49,257 nucleotides of DNA from Paenibacillaceae bacterium ZCTH02-B3 (GTDB lineage: Bacteria; Bacillota; Bacilli; Paenibacillales; Paenibacillaceae), in contig LZRV01000135.1 in the NCBI GenBank assembly GCA_002159065.1, positions 1 through 49,257 of the forward strand, read 5' to 3'. The notes below the pieces were generated by a model. It was not told the DNA's origin. It ran no database searches and saw nothing but the letters and a program-made list of their open reading frames with translations. Both the position numbers and the translations under genes were made by a program. Positions 1 through 8,415 of the stretch are shown here, one piece after another. Positions within the stretch are counted from its first letter, which is position 1; the number at the start of each line of letters is the position of its first letter.

Positions 1-196
1 GCGTGACTTCGTCGTCGGTCCATTCCACGTGCACGTACCGCGCGCCGGCCGCATACGCTTTGCGGACCGCCTGGCGCACGAAGGGGGCCGCATCCAGGGA
101 GGCGGTGATCACCAGCGTCTGGCCGGGCTGGACGTTGACGCCGACTTCCACGGCCAGCGCGGCGTATTTTTCCAGTTTGACCGCAAAATCCGTCAT
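1..196 (-). CDS. Aminopeptidase, M29 family (AmpS/PepS-like), N-terminal part only
   Basis: The window edge cuts this gene after 65 codons. Translation gives MTDFAVKLEKYAALAVEVGV followed by NVQPGQTLVITASLDAAPFV and a stretch ending AGARYVHVEWTDDEVT. This is the typical start of M29 metallo-aminopeptidases (AmpS/PepS), cytoplasmic enzymes that remove N-terminal residues from peptides using two metal ions. The metal ligands lie in the missing C-terminal part, so activity cannot be judged. The ATG at 194-196 is preceded by GGAGGAAACCC, a good ribosome site. A promoter candidate lies at 252-280. The gene is divergent from the flavoprotein at 424. Confidence 0.82.
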   Translation of the reverse strand, partial: MTDFAVKLEKYAALAVEVGVNVQPGQTLVITASLDAAPFVRQAVRKAYAAGARYVHVEWTDDEVT

Positions 197-251
197 CGGG
201 TTTCCTCCAGCGGATGAAAATTCGCAAAATCGGAAAATCGGAAGCAGTCCT

Positions 252-280
252 ATTTTATCATGATCTTCCGGGAAAGCGAA
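252..280 (-). promoter_or_regulatory. Possible sigma-A promoter for the M29 aminopeptidase
   Basis: On the minus strand a weak -35 (TTCGCT, 275-280) is separated by 17 nt from a good -10 (TAAAAT, 252-257). It sits about 55 nt upstream of the aminopeptidase start. The -35 is poor, so the call rests mainly on spacing and position. Confidence 0.35.
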
Positions 281-328
281 AACAGCGCGGGCAGCCGCCC
301 CTTCCCGGCCTTGCCGGCCGCCCGGCGG

Positions 329-358
329 TTGCGTTCAGGCACCCGGGGAAGCTATTAT
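329..358 (+). promoter_or_regulatory. Possible sigma-A promoter for the half-size flavoprotein
   Basis: TTGCGT (329-334), an 18-nt spacer and TATTAT (353-358), about 65 nt upstream of the flavoprotein ATG. An AT-rich initial transcribed region follows. Confidence 0.45.
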
Positions 359-423
359 GTAGTTAATATAAATTTTAAAGGCCGCGCCGCCGCGCGGCCG
401 AAGTTCCGACTGGAGGGAAACCC

Positions 424-996
424 ATGTACGACATCGCCATTGTCGGCGCGGGCCCGGCCGGGGCCAGCGCTGCGCTGTTCGCCGCCAAGGCGGGCAAAAA
501 GACGCTGGTCATCGACAACGACAAGGGGTTGACCAAGCGGGCGTGGGTGGAAAACCATTACGGCGTGATGGAAATCGCGGGCCCGGACATGGTGGAGCTG
601 GGCAAGCAACAGGCCCGGAAGTTCGGCGCCGAAGTGGTGGACGACGAGGTCACGGACGTGGTCCGGGAAGGCGACAAGTTCGTGATCAAGACGGCGCAAG
701 GCGGTTCTTACGAGGCGAAGAGGGTCATCCTGGCGACGGGCATTTCCGTGGAACTGGCGGAAAAGATCGGCGTCCGGACGAAGCCCGGCACGGAACCGCG
801 CATCAAGACCGTTCTGGACGTGGACGCCGAGGGGCGGACGAACATCGACGGCATCTGGGCGGCGGGCACCTGCGCCGGCGTGAGCGTCCATACGATTATC
901 ACGGCCGGCGACGGAGCCAAGGTGGCCATCAATATCATCAGCGAGCTGAACGGCGAGCGCTACGTGGACCACGACTTGTATCAGCCCAAGAGCTGA
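424..996 (+). CDS. Half-size FAD-dependent oxidoreductase (thioredoxin reductase-like fold)
   Basis: A 190-aa protein with an N-terminal dinucleotide-binding motif (IVGAGPAGASAA, about residues 5-17) and a C-terminal FAD signature (GIWAAGTCAGVSVHTIITAG, about 147-166). These are the first and last parts of a thioredoxin-reductase-type flavoprotein. The roughly 110-residue NADPH domain and its CxxC pair are absent; full-length relatives have about 310 residues. It probably binds FAD but would need another electron donor or partner. The ATG is preceded by GGAGGG with a 6-nt gap. A -10/-35 pair lies at 329-358 and a strong hairpin follows the stop. The reading frame is intact with normal codon use, so this looks like a genuine compact family and not a broken gene. 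The substrate is unknown. Confidence 0.75.
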   Translation: MYDIAIVGAGPAGASAALFAAKAGKKTLVIDNDKGLTKRAWVENHYGVMEIAGPDMVELGKQQARKFGAEVVDDEVTDVVREGDKFVIKTAQGGSYEAKRVILATGISVELAEKIGVRTKPGTEPRIKTVLDVDAEGRTNIDGIWAAGTCAGVSVHTIITAGDGAKVAINIISELNGERYVDHDLYQPKS

Positions 997-1007
997 CGGC
1001 CGCGAAA

Positions 1008-1042
1008 AAGCCGGCTGCCGCGTATTCCGCGGCAGCCGGCTT
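1008..1042. terminator. Intrinsic terminator between convergent genes
   Basis: A 15-bp perfect stem (1008-1022 with 1028-1042) and a 5-nt loop TATTC. Read on the minus strand it is followed by TTTTT (1004-1008 complement), so it best serves the chemotaxis receptor gene. On the plus strand the tail is weaker. Confidence 0.8.
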
Positions 1043-1068
1043 CCGCTTTCCGGGCGTGTACCCGAGGT

Positions 1069-2337
1069 TCACACGCGGAACCGCTTGGTTTGCCCCTGCA
1101 GATTGCGGGCCTGTGACTCCAGGGTGGCGAACGACGCCGAAATCTCCTCCATGTAGGAAAGCTGTTGCTGGATGGTCGCCGAGATCTCTTCCGTGCGCCC
1201 GCTGGTGGACTCGGCGATGTCGCTGATCTGGCGGGCGAGGTCGTAGATGTGGTCGAGGCCGCGGAGCTTCTCGATGACCACGCCCGAGATCCGCTCCACC
1301 GCGCCGCCCACTTCCATCACGGAGGCGCGCAGTTCCTCAAGAGCCTGCCGCACCTTTTGCCCCTGTTCCAGCTCTTGCTCCACAATCTCGGCCTGCTTGC
1401 GGTTGCCTTCCACCACCGCCTGGATGTTTTTCTGGACTTCCAGGATGGCCTGCTTGATTTCCTTGGCCGCCTGTTCGCTCTGGTCGGCCAGCTTGCGCAC
1501 TTCATCCGCCACAACGGCGAAGCCCCGGCCTTCCTCGCCGGATCGGGCCGCCTCGATCGCCGCGTTCAGGGAGAGCAGGTGGGTCTGTGCGGAAATTTCC
1601 ACGACCAGCTGCGTGATGCGGCCGATCTCTTCCGCCTTTTGCGACAACAGCTCCACCTGTTCCAGGACGCCGCGGTGCAATTGGCCGATCTCGTTCAGGT
1701 TGTGCAACAGCGTATAGATGCTTTCCATGCTGCGATCCACGGTATCGGTCATTTCGCCGGACAGCTGTCGCGTCTGGCCGGCCTGGATTTCCACTTCCCT
1801 CGTCTCCTGGACGAGGTTGCCGAACTGGTCCAGCGTGGACGAGATGAACCGGGACTGGTCTGCGGCGCCTTTGGCGATTTCCATGATGTTTTCGGTGATC
1901 CGCTCCAGCTGGGACGACGCCTGGGAGACCGCGTCGCTGAGGGAGCTGGTATGCGTGTGGGTCGTGGAGACGCTGGAGGCGATTTCGCCGATCATGGACT
2001 GCAGGTTGCCCACCATGGTCCGCACGGACTGCGCCAGCACCTGCAACTCGTCCCCGGTTTTCGGCACCTTTACTTCCACCTGGAGGTTGCCGGAAGCGGC
2101 TTCATCCGTCACCCGGGTGAGCTCCCGCAAGGGGCGGACGATGTACAGGGAAGCGAGGTAGCCGAGAAACGTGGTCCAGAAGATCCCGAGCAGCAGCGTG
2201 ACAATGATGATGACCGACTGGGGCACGTCCGGCAGCAATCTGCCAAGGCCGAATATGAACAGGGCGCTGGTTCCGTACGTGGTGGTCGAAACGACCAGCA
2301 GCCCAAGCGTGATTTTCAGGACGATGCTTCGTTTCAT
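1069..2337 (-). CDS. Methyl-accepting chemotaxis protein without an extracellular sensor domain
   Basis: A 422-aa receptor with two adjacent membrane segments (about residues 7-30 and 39-66), a HAMP linker starting near [18 protein letters not shown], and a long signalling coiled coil. The hairpin tip contains [20 protein letters not shown] followed by [10 protein letters not shown], the CheA/CheW-binding signature of MCPs. Only about eight residues separate the two membrane segments, so there is no classical ligand-binding domain. It may sense a membrane or cytoplasmic cue, or depend on a partner. A perfect SigD-type -10 (GCCGATAT) lies about 55 nt upstream, which links the gene to the motility regulon. 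A terminator at 1008-1042 closes the transcript. Confidence 0.93.
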   Translation of the reverse strand: MKRSIVLKITLGLLVVSTTTYGTSALFIFGLGRLLPDVPQSVIIIVTLLLGIFWTTFLGYLASLYIVRPLRELTRVTDEAASGNLQVEVKVPKTGDELQVLAQSVRTMVGNLQSMIGEIASSVSTTHTHTSSLSDAVSQASSQLERITENIMEIAKGAADQSRFISSTLDQFGNLVQETREVEIQAGQTRQLSGEMTDTVDRSMESIYTLLHNLNEIGQLHRGVLEQVELLSQKAEEIGRITQLVVEISAQTHLLSLNAAIEAARSGEEGRGFAVVADEVRKLADQSEQAAKEIKQAILEVQKNIQAVVEGNRKQAEIVEQELEQGQKVRQALEELRASVMEVGGAVERISGVVIEKLRGLDHIYDLARQISDIAESTSGRTEEISATIQQQLSYMEEISASFATLESQARNLQGQTKRFRV

Positions 2338-2390
2338 CCGGCATCCGTTCCTTTCGGTGGTCCCATGATGATGGTCCTACTTATTTATTT

Positions 2391-2398
2391 ATATCGGC
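2391..2398 (-). promoter_or_regulatory. SigD (FliA)-type -10 element before the chemotaxis receptor
   Basis: The minus strand reads GCCGATAT, identical to the Bacillus SigD -10 consensus, about 54 nt upstream of the receptor ATG. The -35 region about 15 nt further upstream (ATCACA) is only a partial match to TAAA. The function of the downstream gene fits. Confidence 0.6.
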
Positions 2399-2529
2399 AA
2401 GCCGGCAGCGGACTGTGATCGAGATTACAGGCATGCCGGTTTTGTCCGAAAAAATCTTCCGCTTTCAGGGTATATTACATCTGATTCGCAAATCAAGACC
2501 AAATCCTTCCGCATGGAGGTGCCTTGTCC

Positions 2530-3342
2530 ATGAAACCCGCCGTGCTTCTTAACGCGCTGCTTGCCGCATCCCTCGCTTCTTTCGCCGCGGCGGTTCCGGC
2601 CGGAGGGGACGAAAAAAGCGCTCCCGTCCAAGGGGAACGCGTGTACCATTTCGGATTCAAGAAAAGCCGCGGCGGCCTGCCGGCGTCCATCGACGGGGAG
2701 GGATTCGCGCCCCTGCTGGACCGCTACGGCGCCATCTTCATGGGCGATTCGTCCCATAAGACGCTGTATCTGACCTTCGACAACGGCTACGAAAACGGAT
2801 ATACGGCCAAGATTCTGGACGTGCTCAAAAATCGCGGGGTTCCGGCGGTGTTTTTCGTCACGGGGCATTACGTCCGGACGCAGCCGGAGCTGCTTCGCCG
2901 GATGGTGTCCGAAGGGCATCTGATCGGCAACCATTCGTGGTCCCATCCCGATCTGACGAGGCTCAGCGAGGAACGGATCCGCGACGAGCTGGAGCGGGTG
3001 GAGAAGGAAGTGGCCCGGCTGACCGGACAGCGCCGGATGGTGTTTCTCAGGCCGCCCCGGGGCGTGTTCAGCGAGCGGACGCTGGCCGTCAGCCGGAAGC
3101 TGGGGTATGTGAATGTGTTCTGGTCGGTGGCTTACAAGGACTGGGAAACGAACCGGCAGCGGGGCGCCGACTACGCCTTCCGCCAGGTGACGGAACAGCT
3201 GCACCCCGGCGCCGTCATTTTGCTGCATGCCGTGTCGCGGGACAACGCCGAGGCGATGGGCAGAATCATCGACGAAGCCCGCAGGCGGGGATATACGTTC
3301 GCGAGGCTGGACGAACTCTTGCCCGGCCCGGTCATGAGGTGA
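2530..3342 (+). CDS. pdaA: PdaA-like polysaccharide deacetylase (spore cortex muramic delta-lactam formation)
   Basis: A 270-aa exported NodB-fold deacetylase. A hydrophobic signal (MKPAVLLNALLAASLASFAA) is followed by the NodB core: LYLTFDNGYENGYT, where the usual TFDDG is TFDNG as in PdaA, then the metal-site motif NHSWSHPD and RPPRG. PdaA removes the N-acetyl group from muramic acid in the spore cortex so that the delta-lactam recognised by germination enzymes can form. An upstream in-frame TTG (2524) is only 3 nt from GGAGGT, while the ATG at 2530 has a 9-nt gap and begins the signal peptide, so 2530 was chosen. The 3' end overlaps the convergent sleB-like gene by 11 bp. That pairing of cortex-modifying and cortex-lytic genes supports the assignment. 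Confidence 0.85.
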   Translation: MKPAVLLNALLAASLASFAAAVPAGGDEKSAPVQGERVYHFGFKKSRGGLPASIDGEGFAPLLDRYGAIFMGDSSHKTLYLTFDNGYENGYTAKILDVLKNRGVPAVFFVTGHYVRTQPELLRRMVSEGHLIGNHSWSHPDLTRLSEERIRDELERVEKEVARLTGQRRMVFLRPPRGVFSERTLAVSRKLGYVNVFWSVAYKDWETNRQRGADYAFRQVTEQLHPGAVILLHAVSRDNAEAMGRIIDEARRRGYTFARLDELLPGPVMR

Positions 3343-3988
3343 ACACGTGGTTGCCGATTTTCACGAGGATCGGGCGTGAACGAATCCATTGGTTGACGGC
3401 GGTTTTCGGATTGTAGTAAAACAGCGCGCCGCGGCTCGGGTCCCACCCGCGCACCGCTTCTTTCGCCGCCCGGAAGGCCGTATCGTTGGGTTTCAGCCAG
3501 ATCTGGCCGTCGTCCACCGCCGTGAAGGCGCCGGGTTGGAAGACGACGCCGCGCAGGGTGTCCGGGAACCGGTCCGACCGCAGCCGGTTCATCACGACGG
3601 CGGCCACCGCCACCTGGCCTTCATAGGGTTCGCCGCGGGCTTCGCTGTAGACGACCCGGGCCAGAAGCTCCATTTCCGGCTGGTTGACCGTATATTTGCG
3701 CAGGGCGCGCCACGTGGAAGGGCCGACAATCCCGTCGGCGGCCAATCCGTAGCGGGCCTGGAACTTGCGCACCGCCGCCGCCGTTTTCGGTCCGTAGATG
3801 CCGTCCAGGGTTTCCGTGTAAAGCCCGAGCACTTTCAGGCGGTATTGCACGTCCCATACGTCGCCGTTTGCGCTGCCGGGTTTCAGGACCGGCGCCTGGG
3901 CGGCTTCCGCCGCGGACGGACCCGGAAGGGTCATGCCGAGCGTCAGGATGGCGACGAGAAAGGCGAGAAAGACGCTTTTTCTCTTCAT
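3332..3988 (-). CDS. sleB: Spore cortex-lytic enzyme, SleB-like cell wall hydrolase
   Basis: A 218-aa exported protein: signal peptide (about 1-30), a peptidoglycan-binding domain (about 38-98, DVQYRLKVLGLY and DGIYGPKTAAAVRKFQ), then a SleB-type Hydrolase_2 catalytic domain (about 108-218) with the catalytic glutamate in VVYSEARGEPYEGQ (E116). SleB is a lytic transglycosylase acting on muramic-delta-lactam cortex during germination. A GTG 27 nt upstream would lie before the transcription start predicted from the promoter at 4017-4046, so the ATG at 3988 is preferred. Bacillus sleB is normally followed by ypeB. Here it is not: the downstream neighbour is a convergent pdaA-like gene. Confidence 0.82.
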   Translation of the reverse strand: MKRKSVFLAFLVAILTLGMTLPGPSAAEAAQAPVLKPGSANGDVWDVQYRLKVLGLYTETLDGIYGPKTAAAVRKFQARYGLAADGIVGPSTWRALRKYTVNQPEMELLARVVYSEARGEPYEGQVAVAAVVMNRLRSDRFPDTLRGVVFQPGAFTAVDDGQIWLKPNDTAFRAAKEAVRGWDPSRGALFYYNPKTAVNQWIRSRPILVKIGNHVFTS

Positions 3989-4016
3989 CGTCCCCGTCCC
4001 CCTTCTTCGGTTCACG

Positions 4017-4046
4017 ATTATAGGGGAACTCCTGCGCCTGGCTCAA
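4017..4046 (-). promoter_or_regulatory. Promoter candidate for the sleB-like gene
   Basis: Minus strand TTGAGC (4041-4046), 18-nt spacer, TATAAT (4017-4022). The start point would be near 4010, just downstream of the alternative GTG at 4015, which supports the internal ATG at 3988. It resembles a sigma-A promoter; a SigG match was not obvious. Confidence 0.5.
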
Positions 4047-4065
4047 CCTGAAAAACCTGGAAGGA

Positions 4066-4473
4066 TCAGTCGTTCCGGGGTCCGCGGCCTTCCCCTTTGC
4101 CTTCCGCCAGCCGTTCCTCCAGCTTCGTCTCGTAGGCCGGAAAAACGGACAAATCCTTCCATCCCCGCTGTTCCATAAGGGTTCTGTAGCGGAGGCGCTT
4201 CAGCGTCAGTTCGGTCTGCAGCCGTTTGCGCTCCCCTTCGTCCCTGGCGCAGCGGAGCAAATCCTCCAGAGTCAGCATTTCCTTGCGCAGCTGCATTTCC
4301 TCCGGCAGGAGCCCGGCGTTCTTCAGCACCTTGAACGCGAGCCGCAGCTCTTCCGGCACGCCTTCCGCGTCGTCGGGCGGCAGCGGCTTGCCGAAGCCGG
4401 GCAGACGGTCGAATTCGCCGCGTTCGATGGCTTCTTTTATTTTCTCTTCTGCAATGGACCGGAAAGCGTCCAT
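4066..4473 (-). CDS. DUF1992 (DnaJ homologue subfamily C member 28-like) family protein
   Basis: A 135-aa cytoplasmic protein starting MDAFRSIAEEKIKEAIERGE and continuing FDRLPGFGKPLPPDD, the hallmark of the DUF1992 family, which also forms the conserved part of DNAJC28. No J domain is present and the biochemical role of the family is unknown. An ORF extends further upstream, but the ATG at 4473 has GGAGGAAAAGAAC in front of it and begins the conserved domain. The charged C-terminus (KLEERLAEGKGEGRGPRND) looks disordered. The gene is divergent from the MarR regulator. Confidence 0.8.
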   Translation of the reverse strand: MDAFRSIAEEKIKEAIERGEFDRLPGFGKPLPPDDAEGVPEELRLAFKVLKNAGLLPEEMQLRKEMLTLEDLLRCARDEGERKRLQTELTLKRLRYRTLMEQRGWKDLSVFPAYETKLEERLAEGKGEGRGPRND

Positions 4474-4553
4474 GTTCTTTTCCTCCGGCGGTGTCCTTTT
4501 CCCTATTGTTTCAGATGGCGGCGGTCCGGGCAAGGGTCTGCGGGGCTGTGCTC

Positions 4554-4583
4554 TTGTTTTGCGATATGGTTCAAGTCTAAAAT
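4554..4583 (+). promoter_or_regulatory. Promoter candidate for the MarR-MMPL operon
   Basis: TTGTTT (4554-4559), 18-nt spacer, TAAAAT (4578-4583), about 85 nt upstream of the MarR ATG. An inverted pair TTCAA (4570-4574) and TTGAA (4594-4598) lies over and beyond the -10. It could be an operator but is short. Confidence 0.4.
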
Positions 4584-4666
4584 AGTTCTTGTGTTGAATC
4601 ATTTGCTTCGCCGTCGGGCGACGCGCCCCGATATTTCGGGAAGTTTCGGACCTGGGGGTTAGCATC

Positions 4667-5215
4667 ATGGACGCCGTTCGGGAAGACCGGCTGGAGTCGC
4701 TGATCGAACGCTACGAAAGGGCGATGCTGGTAGTGACCCGCCGCATGTCGGCGCTTTTTCGCAACACCATCGCGGGGGACCTGACCCTTGACCAGTACAA
4801 CATTATCCGGTACATCAACCTGCGGCGGTCGTGCACATCGACGGAGCTGTCCGAAACGTACTGCGTGGGCAAAAGCGCCATCACCGCCATCGTCGACCGG
4901 CTGGCGGAAAAGGGGCTCATCCGTCGGACGCAGGACCAGAGCGACCGCCGGGTCATATTCCTGTCGCTGACCCGCAAGGGCGAGCGGCTCTGCGAGACGC
5001 TGACCGGGCGGATCCAGCGGGTCGTGTCGCGGTACCTGAGCCATTTTACGGTGGAGGAGGTGTCCACCTTCATCGGAACCTTCGAGAAGCTGGCCCATCT
5101 GCTGGAAACGGCCGAGGGGACCGGGGAAGATCCGGTCCGGAAAACGGCCGCGGCGGCAGGCAGACCCGGCCGGAAGCGAATCGCGCAAAGAGAACAGGGG
5201 AGAGAGAAACCGTGA
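4667..5215 (+). CDS. MarR family transcriptional regulator of the adjacent MMPL exporter
   Basis: A 182-aa winged-helix regulator. The recognition region reads STELSETYCVGKSAITAIVD and is followed by RLAEKGLIRRTQDQSDRRVI and FLSLTRKGERL, the classical MarR helix-turn-helix and wing. MarR dimers usually repress a neighbouring efflux gene and release DNA on binding a small ligand. The C-terminal 30 residues are basic and low-complexity (AAAAGRPGRKRIAQREQG), longer than usual. The stop codon overlaps the GTG of the MMPL gene (GTGA, 5212-5215), so the two are translationally coupled. Autoregulation of the pair is the natural inference. Confidence 0.88.
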   Translation: MDAVREDRLESLIERYERAMLVVTRRMSALFRNTIAGDLTLDQYNIIRYINLRRSCTSTELSETYCVGKSAITAIVDRLAEKGLIRRTQDQSDRRVIFLSLTRKGERLCETLTGRIQRVVSRYLSHFTVEEVSTFIGTFEKLAHLLETAEGTGEDPVRKTAAAAGRPGRKRIAQREQGREKP

Positions 5216-8200
5216 GGGGCATTGTGAAATATCGCTGGCTGGTGCTGGCGGCATGGATCGCCGCTTTGGCCGCCTTGCTGCTGACGGCTCCCAATTTGAC
5301 GCTGCTGGTGCGAGACAAGGGAGACATCCGGCTGCCGGATGGCTATCCGTCGGTCAGGGCGCACGAGCTCATCGATGAGCTGAAGGAAAGCCACGGCGAA
5401 GACGGGGGCTTGTCCGCCGTTCTGGTTTTCCATCGCGCGGACGGGCTGACGGACTCGGATATGGAAGAGGTGCGGCGGGGCGTGGAAGCGCTCCGCGACA
5501 GCGCGGAAGCCGGCGTCATGTCGGTGGTGTCCCCCTTCGACAGGCCGGAGATGGCCGATTTGCTCACGTCCGAAGACGGCCGGACGGCGCTGGTCATGGT
5601 GACCGTCGACCGGGGAAACCGGGAGTTGCTGGACGTGCGCGACGGCCTGTACGCCGCGCTGGAAGGCGTGCCGGTGGAGCATGAGATCACCGGAGGCTGG
5701 CTGATCGACCTGGACGTCATCGCAAGTGCCGAGGCGGGAACGAAGCGGACGGAAGGCATCACCATCGTCTTCATCCTGATCATCCTGCTGGCGGTGTTCC
5801 GCTCGGCATTGGCTCCGCTGGTGCCGCTCATCACCGTCGGGGTTTCGTACCTGGCTTCGCAGGCGGTGGTGGCGTTTCTCGCGGAATACGCCGATTTTCC
5901 GCTTTCCACGTTCACGCAGACGTTTCTCATCGCCATTCTGTTCGGCATCGGCACCGACTACTGCATCCTGATCCTCAGCCGGTTCCGGGAGGAAATGGGC
6001 AGAAGCGGCAGCCGGACGGAAGCGGTGGTGGCCACTTTCCGCACGGCGGGAAGAACGGTATTCGTGGCGGGACTCGCGGTGTTCCTCGGCTTCGCCGCCA
6101 TCGGGCTGTCGCGGTTCAGCCTGTATCAGTCCGCCGTGGCGGTGGCCATCGGCATCGCGGTGATGCTGGTCGCCATCTTCACGCTGGTGCCCTTTTTCCT
6201 GGCGACGCTGGGCAAGGCGGTGTTCTGGCCGTTCAAGGGTTCGCTGGAACACAAAGAAAGCCGGCTGTGGGACGCGGTGGGCCGATTCTCGCTGCGCCGT
6301 CCGCTGGGGGCCCTGCTCATCGTCGCGCTGATCGCGGTTCCTTTGCTGACGACGTATCGTGCTACCACAACCTATAACTCTCTGGAGGAAATCGGAGACC
6401 ATTACGGATCCGTCCGGGCGTTCAACCTGATCGCCGAGAGCTTCGGACCGGGCGAATCGCTGCCCGCGACGGTGGCGATCCGTTCGGATGTTCCGCTGGA
6501 TTCCCCGGATGGGCTCGCGTTTCTCGAACGGGCGGCGCGGGAACTCGCGGCGGTGGAAGGGGTCAAATCGGTGCGCGGCCCCACCCGGCCCGTCGGCGAG
6601 GCGCCGGACGAATTCCGGGTGACCCGGCAGGCGGAGATGCTGGGCGACGGACTTGGCCAGGGCGAGGAAGGCCTCGGCTTGATTGCGGACGGCCTGTCCC
6701 AGGCCGGCGAAGAACTCGCGGCGAACGCGCCGCGGCTCGAGGAAGCAGTGGAAGGGGCGCGGCAACTGGCCGAAGGGACGGCTGAGCTGGAGAAGGGCAT
6801 CGCGCAGGTCGGCGACGCGCTGCGCCGGCTGGAGCAAGGCCTGAGGGAAGGCTCCGCCGGGGCCGCGGAACTGCACGCCGGGCTCGAACAGGCCCATGAA
6901 GGCGCCGTCCGTCTGGCGGAAGCGGGAGAGCAGCTTTCGGAAAATTACCGCCGGATGGAGGAAGGCCTCGGACAGCTGGCAGGCGCCTACGGCGAAATCG
7001 CGCAAAGCGCGGGAGAGCTGGCAAGCGGGCTCGCCGAATTGGAGCGGGGCCTGGGCGGCCTGGCCCTGAAATATCCCCAGCTGCAAAGCGATCCGGACTT
7101 CCTGCGCGCGCAGGGAGCGGCGGCCGCCCTGCGGGAAGGCGCGGCGGGGCTGGAAGGCGGCCTGCGGACGCTGCAGGCCCGGCTTGAAGGCGTGGTTGCG
7201 GGGCTGAAACAGGCAAACGACGGCCTGGTCCAGGCCGGCGCCGGCCAGAGGGAACTGGCCGCGGGGCTGGATCGGCTGGCGGACGGCCTGGCCGAATTGC
7301 AACGCGGCATCGCGCAGGCGGCGGAAGGCCAGGGACAGCTGTCGGCCGGCCTGCCGGAACTGGCCGCCGGGGCACGACAGATCGGCGCGGGCCAGCGGGA
7401 GCTGGCGGACGGCTTCGCCGAGATGAGAGGGCAGCTGGAACAGCTGACGGAAGGCCTGCGGCAAAGCGCCGACGGCCTGGTTCAGCTGCGGGACGGGCTT
7501 GCCGAAGCGCAAGGCTATCTGGACGAATTGTCCGCGGCGCCCGACGCGCAGCTGTCCGGCTGGTTCGTGCCGGAGGAAGCGCTGGAGAACGAGGCGTTCC
7601 GTCAGGCCCTGGATTCGTATCTGTCAAGCGACCGGACCATCGCCACCCTGGACGTGGTGTTTGAAGGCAATCCTTATGACATGGAGACGCTGGACAGGGT
7701 CGACGACCTGGTCGCGGCGGTGAAGCGCGCCGCCAGGGATACGCCCTACTACGCGGACGCGGAAGTCGCGGTGGGCGGGGTGACGGGCATCTACCACGAC
7801 CTGAAGAACATTTCCGCCGAGGACTACCGGCGTACCGTTACGGTCATGCTGATCGGCATCGGACTCATCCTGCTCGCGCTGTTCCGGTCGGTGGTCATTC
7901 CGGTGTATCTGCTTGTTTCCCTGTTCATCACGTATTTTACCTCGATCGGGTTCGCCGAATGGCTGTTCGTCCGGATGATCGGCCATTCCGGGCTCAACTG
8001 GGCGGTGCCGTTCTTCTCTTTCGTCATGCTGATCGCCCTTGGCGTCGACTACAGCATTTTCCTGATGGACCGCTTCCGGGAATACCGCAATATGCCGCCC
8101 AAGGAAGCCATTTTGAAAGCCATGGGGAACACGGGCACGGTCATCATGTCTGCGGCGGTGATTCTGGGCGGCACATTCGCGGCCATGATGCCCTCCGGCG

Positions 8201-8397
8201 TGCGGACGCTCCTGCAGATCGCCGTCATCGTGATCTTCGGCCTGATGATGTACGCGCTGATCATGCTGCCGCTGTTCGTCCCCGTAATGGTGCGGCTGTT
8301 CGGGGAGGCCAACTGGTGGCCGTCCGGGCGGACGGGCACGGCGGACGGCGGCGCCTTCCGGCGGGACGCGCCTTCTTCGCCGGCACAGGGGGCGTAG
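5212..8397 (+). CDS. MMPL/RND-family transporter with a long heptad-repeat insert
   Basis: A 1061-aa membrane protein with two MMPL halves. Each half has one N-terminal helix, an extracellular domain and a five-helix bundle: half 1 around residues 183-350 (FGIGTDYCILILSRFREE), half 2 around 870-1040 (ALGVDYSIFLMDRFREYR). The GTDY and GVDY motifs carry the proton-relay aspartate and tyrosine typical of MMPL proteins. Between the halves, about residues 473-770, lies a Gly/Leu/Ala-rich repeat region with the recurring pattern LxxGLxxL (for example LAAGLDRLADGLAELQRGIA), predicted to be a long helical coiled coil outside the membrane as in YhgE/Pip-type and some MmpL proteins. Substrates of relatives are lipids, peptides or drugs. 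The GTG start overlaps the MarR stop codon. Confidence 0.9.
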   Translation: MRGIVKYRWLVLAAWIAALAALLLTAPNLTLLVRDKGDIRLPDGYPSVRAHELIDELKESHGEDGGLSAVLVFHRADGLTDSDMEEVRRGVEALRDSAEAGVMSVVSPFDRPEMADLLTSEDGRTALVMVTVDRGNRELLDVRDGLYAALEGVPVEHEITGGWLIDLDVIASAEAGTKRTEGITIVFILIILLAVFRSALAPLVPLITVGVSYLASQAVVAFLAEYADFPLSTFTQTFLIAILFGIGTDYCILILSRFREEMGRSGSRTEAVVATFRTAGRTVFVAGLAVFLGFAAIGLSRFSLYQSAVAVAIGIAVMLVAIFTLVPFFLATLGKAVFWPFKGSLEHKESRLWDAVGRFSLRRPLGALLIVALIAVPLLTTYRATTTYNSLEEIGDHYGSVRAFNLIAESFGPGESLPATVAIRSDVPLDSPDGLAFLERAARELAAVEGVKSVRGPTRPVGEAPDEFRVTRQAEMLGDGLGQGEEGLGLIADGLSQAGEELAANAPRLEEAVEGARQLAEGTAELEKGIAQVGDALRRLEQGLREGSAGAAELHAGLEQAHEGAVRLAEAGEQLSENYRRMEEGLGQLAGAYGEIAQSAGELASGLAELERGLGGLALKYPQLQSDPDFLRAQGAAAALREGAAGLEGGLRTLQARLEGVVAGLKQANDGLVQAGAGQRELAAGLDRLADGLAELQRGIAQAAEGQGQLSAGLPELAAGARQIGAGQRELADGFAEMRGQLEQLTEGLRQSADGLVQLRDGLAEAQGYLDELSAAPDAQLSGWFVPEEALENEAFRQALDSYLSSDRTIATLDVVFEGNPYDMETLDRVDDLVAAVKRAARDTPYYADAEVAVGGVTGIYHDLKNISAEDYRRTVTVMLIGIGLILLALFRSVVIPVYLLVSLFITYFTSIGFAEWLFVRMIGHSGLNWAVPFFSFVMLIALGVDYSIFLMDRFREYRNMPPKEAILKAMGNTGTVIMSAAVILGGTFAAMMPSGVRTLLQIAVIVIFGLMMYALIMLPLFVPVMVRLFGEANWWPSGRTGTADGGAFRRDAPSSPAQGA

Positions 8398-8415
8398 CAT
8401 GCGGCGATGCGGTTG

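Noticed and set aside
4711..7512. A 933-codon minus-strand frame opposite the MarR and MMPL genes
   Set aside because: A shadow of the GC-rich repeat insert of the MMPL gene; its own repeats (QLPLAR, RQL) are just the complement of LxxGLxxL codons.
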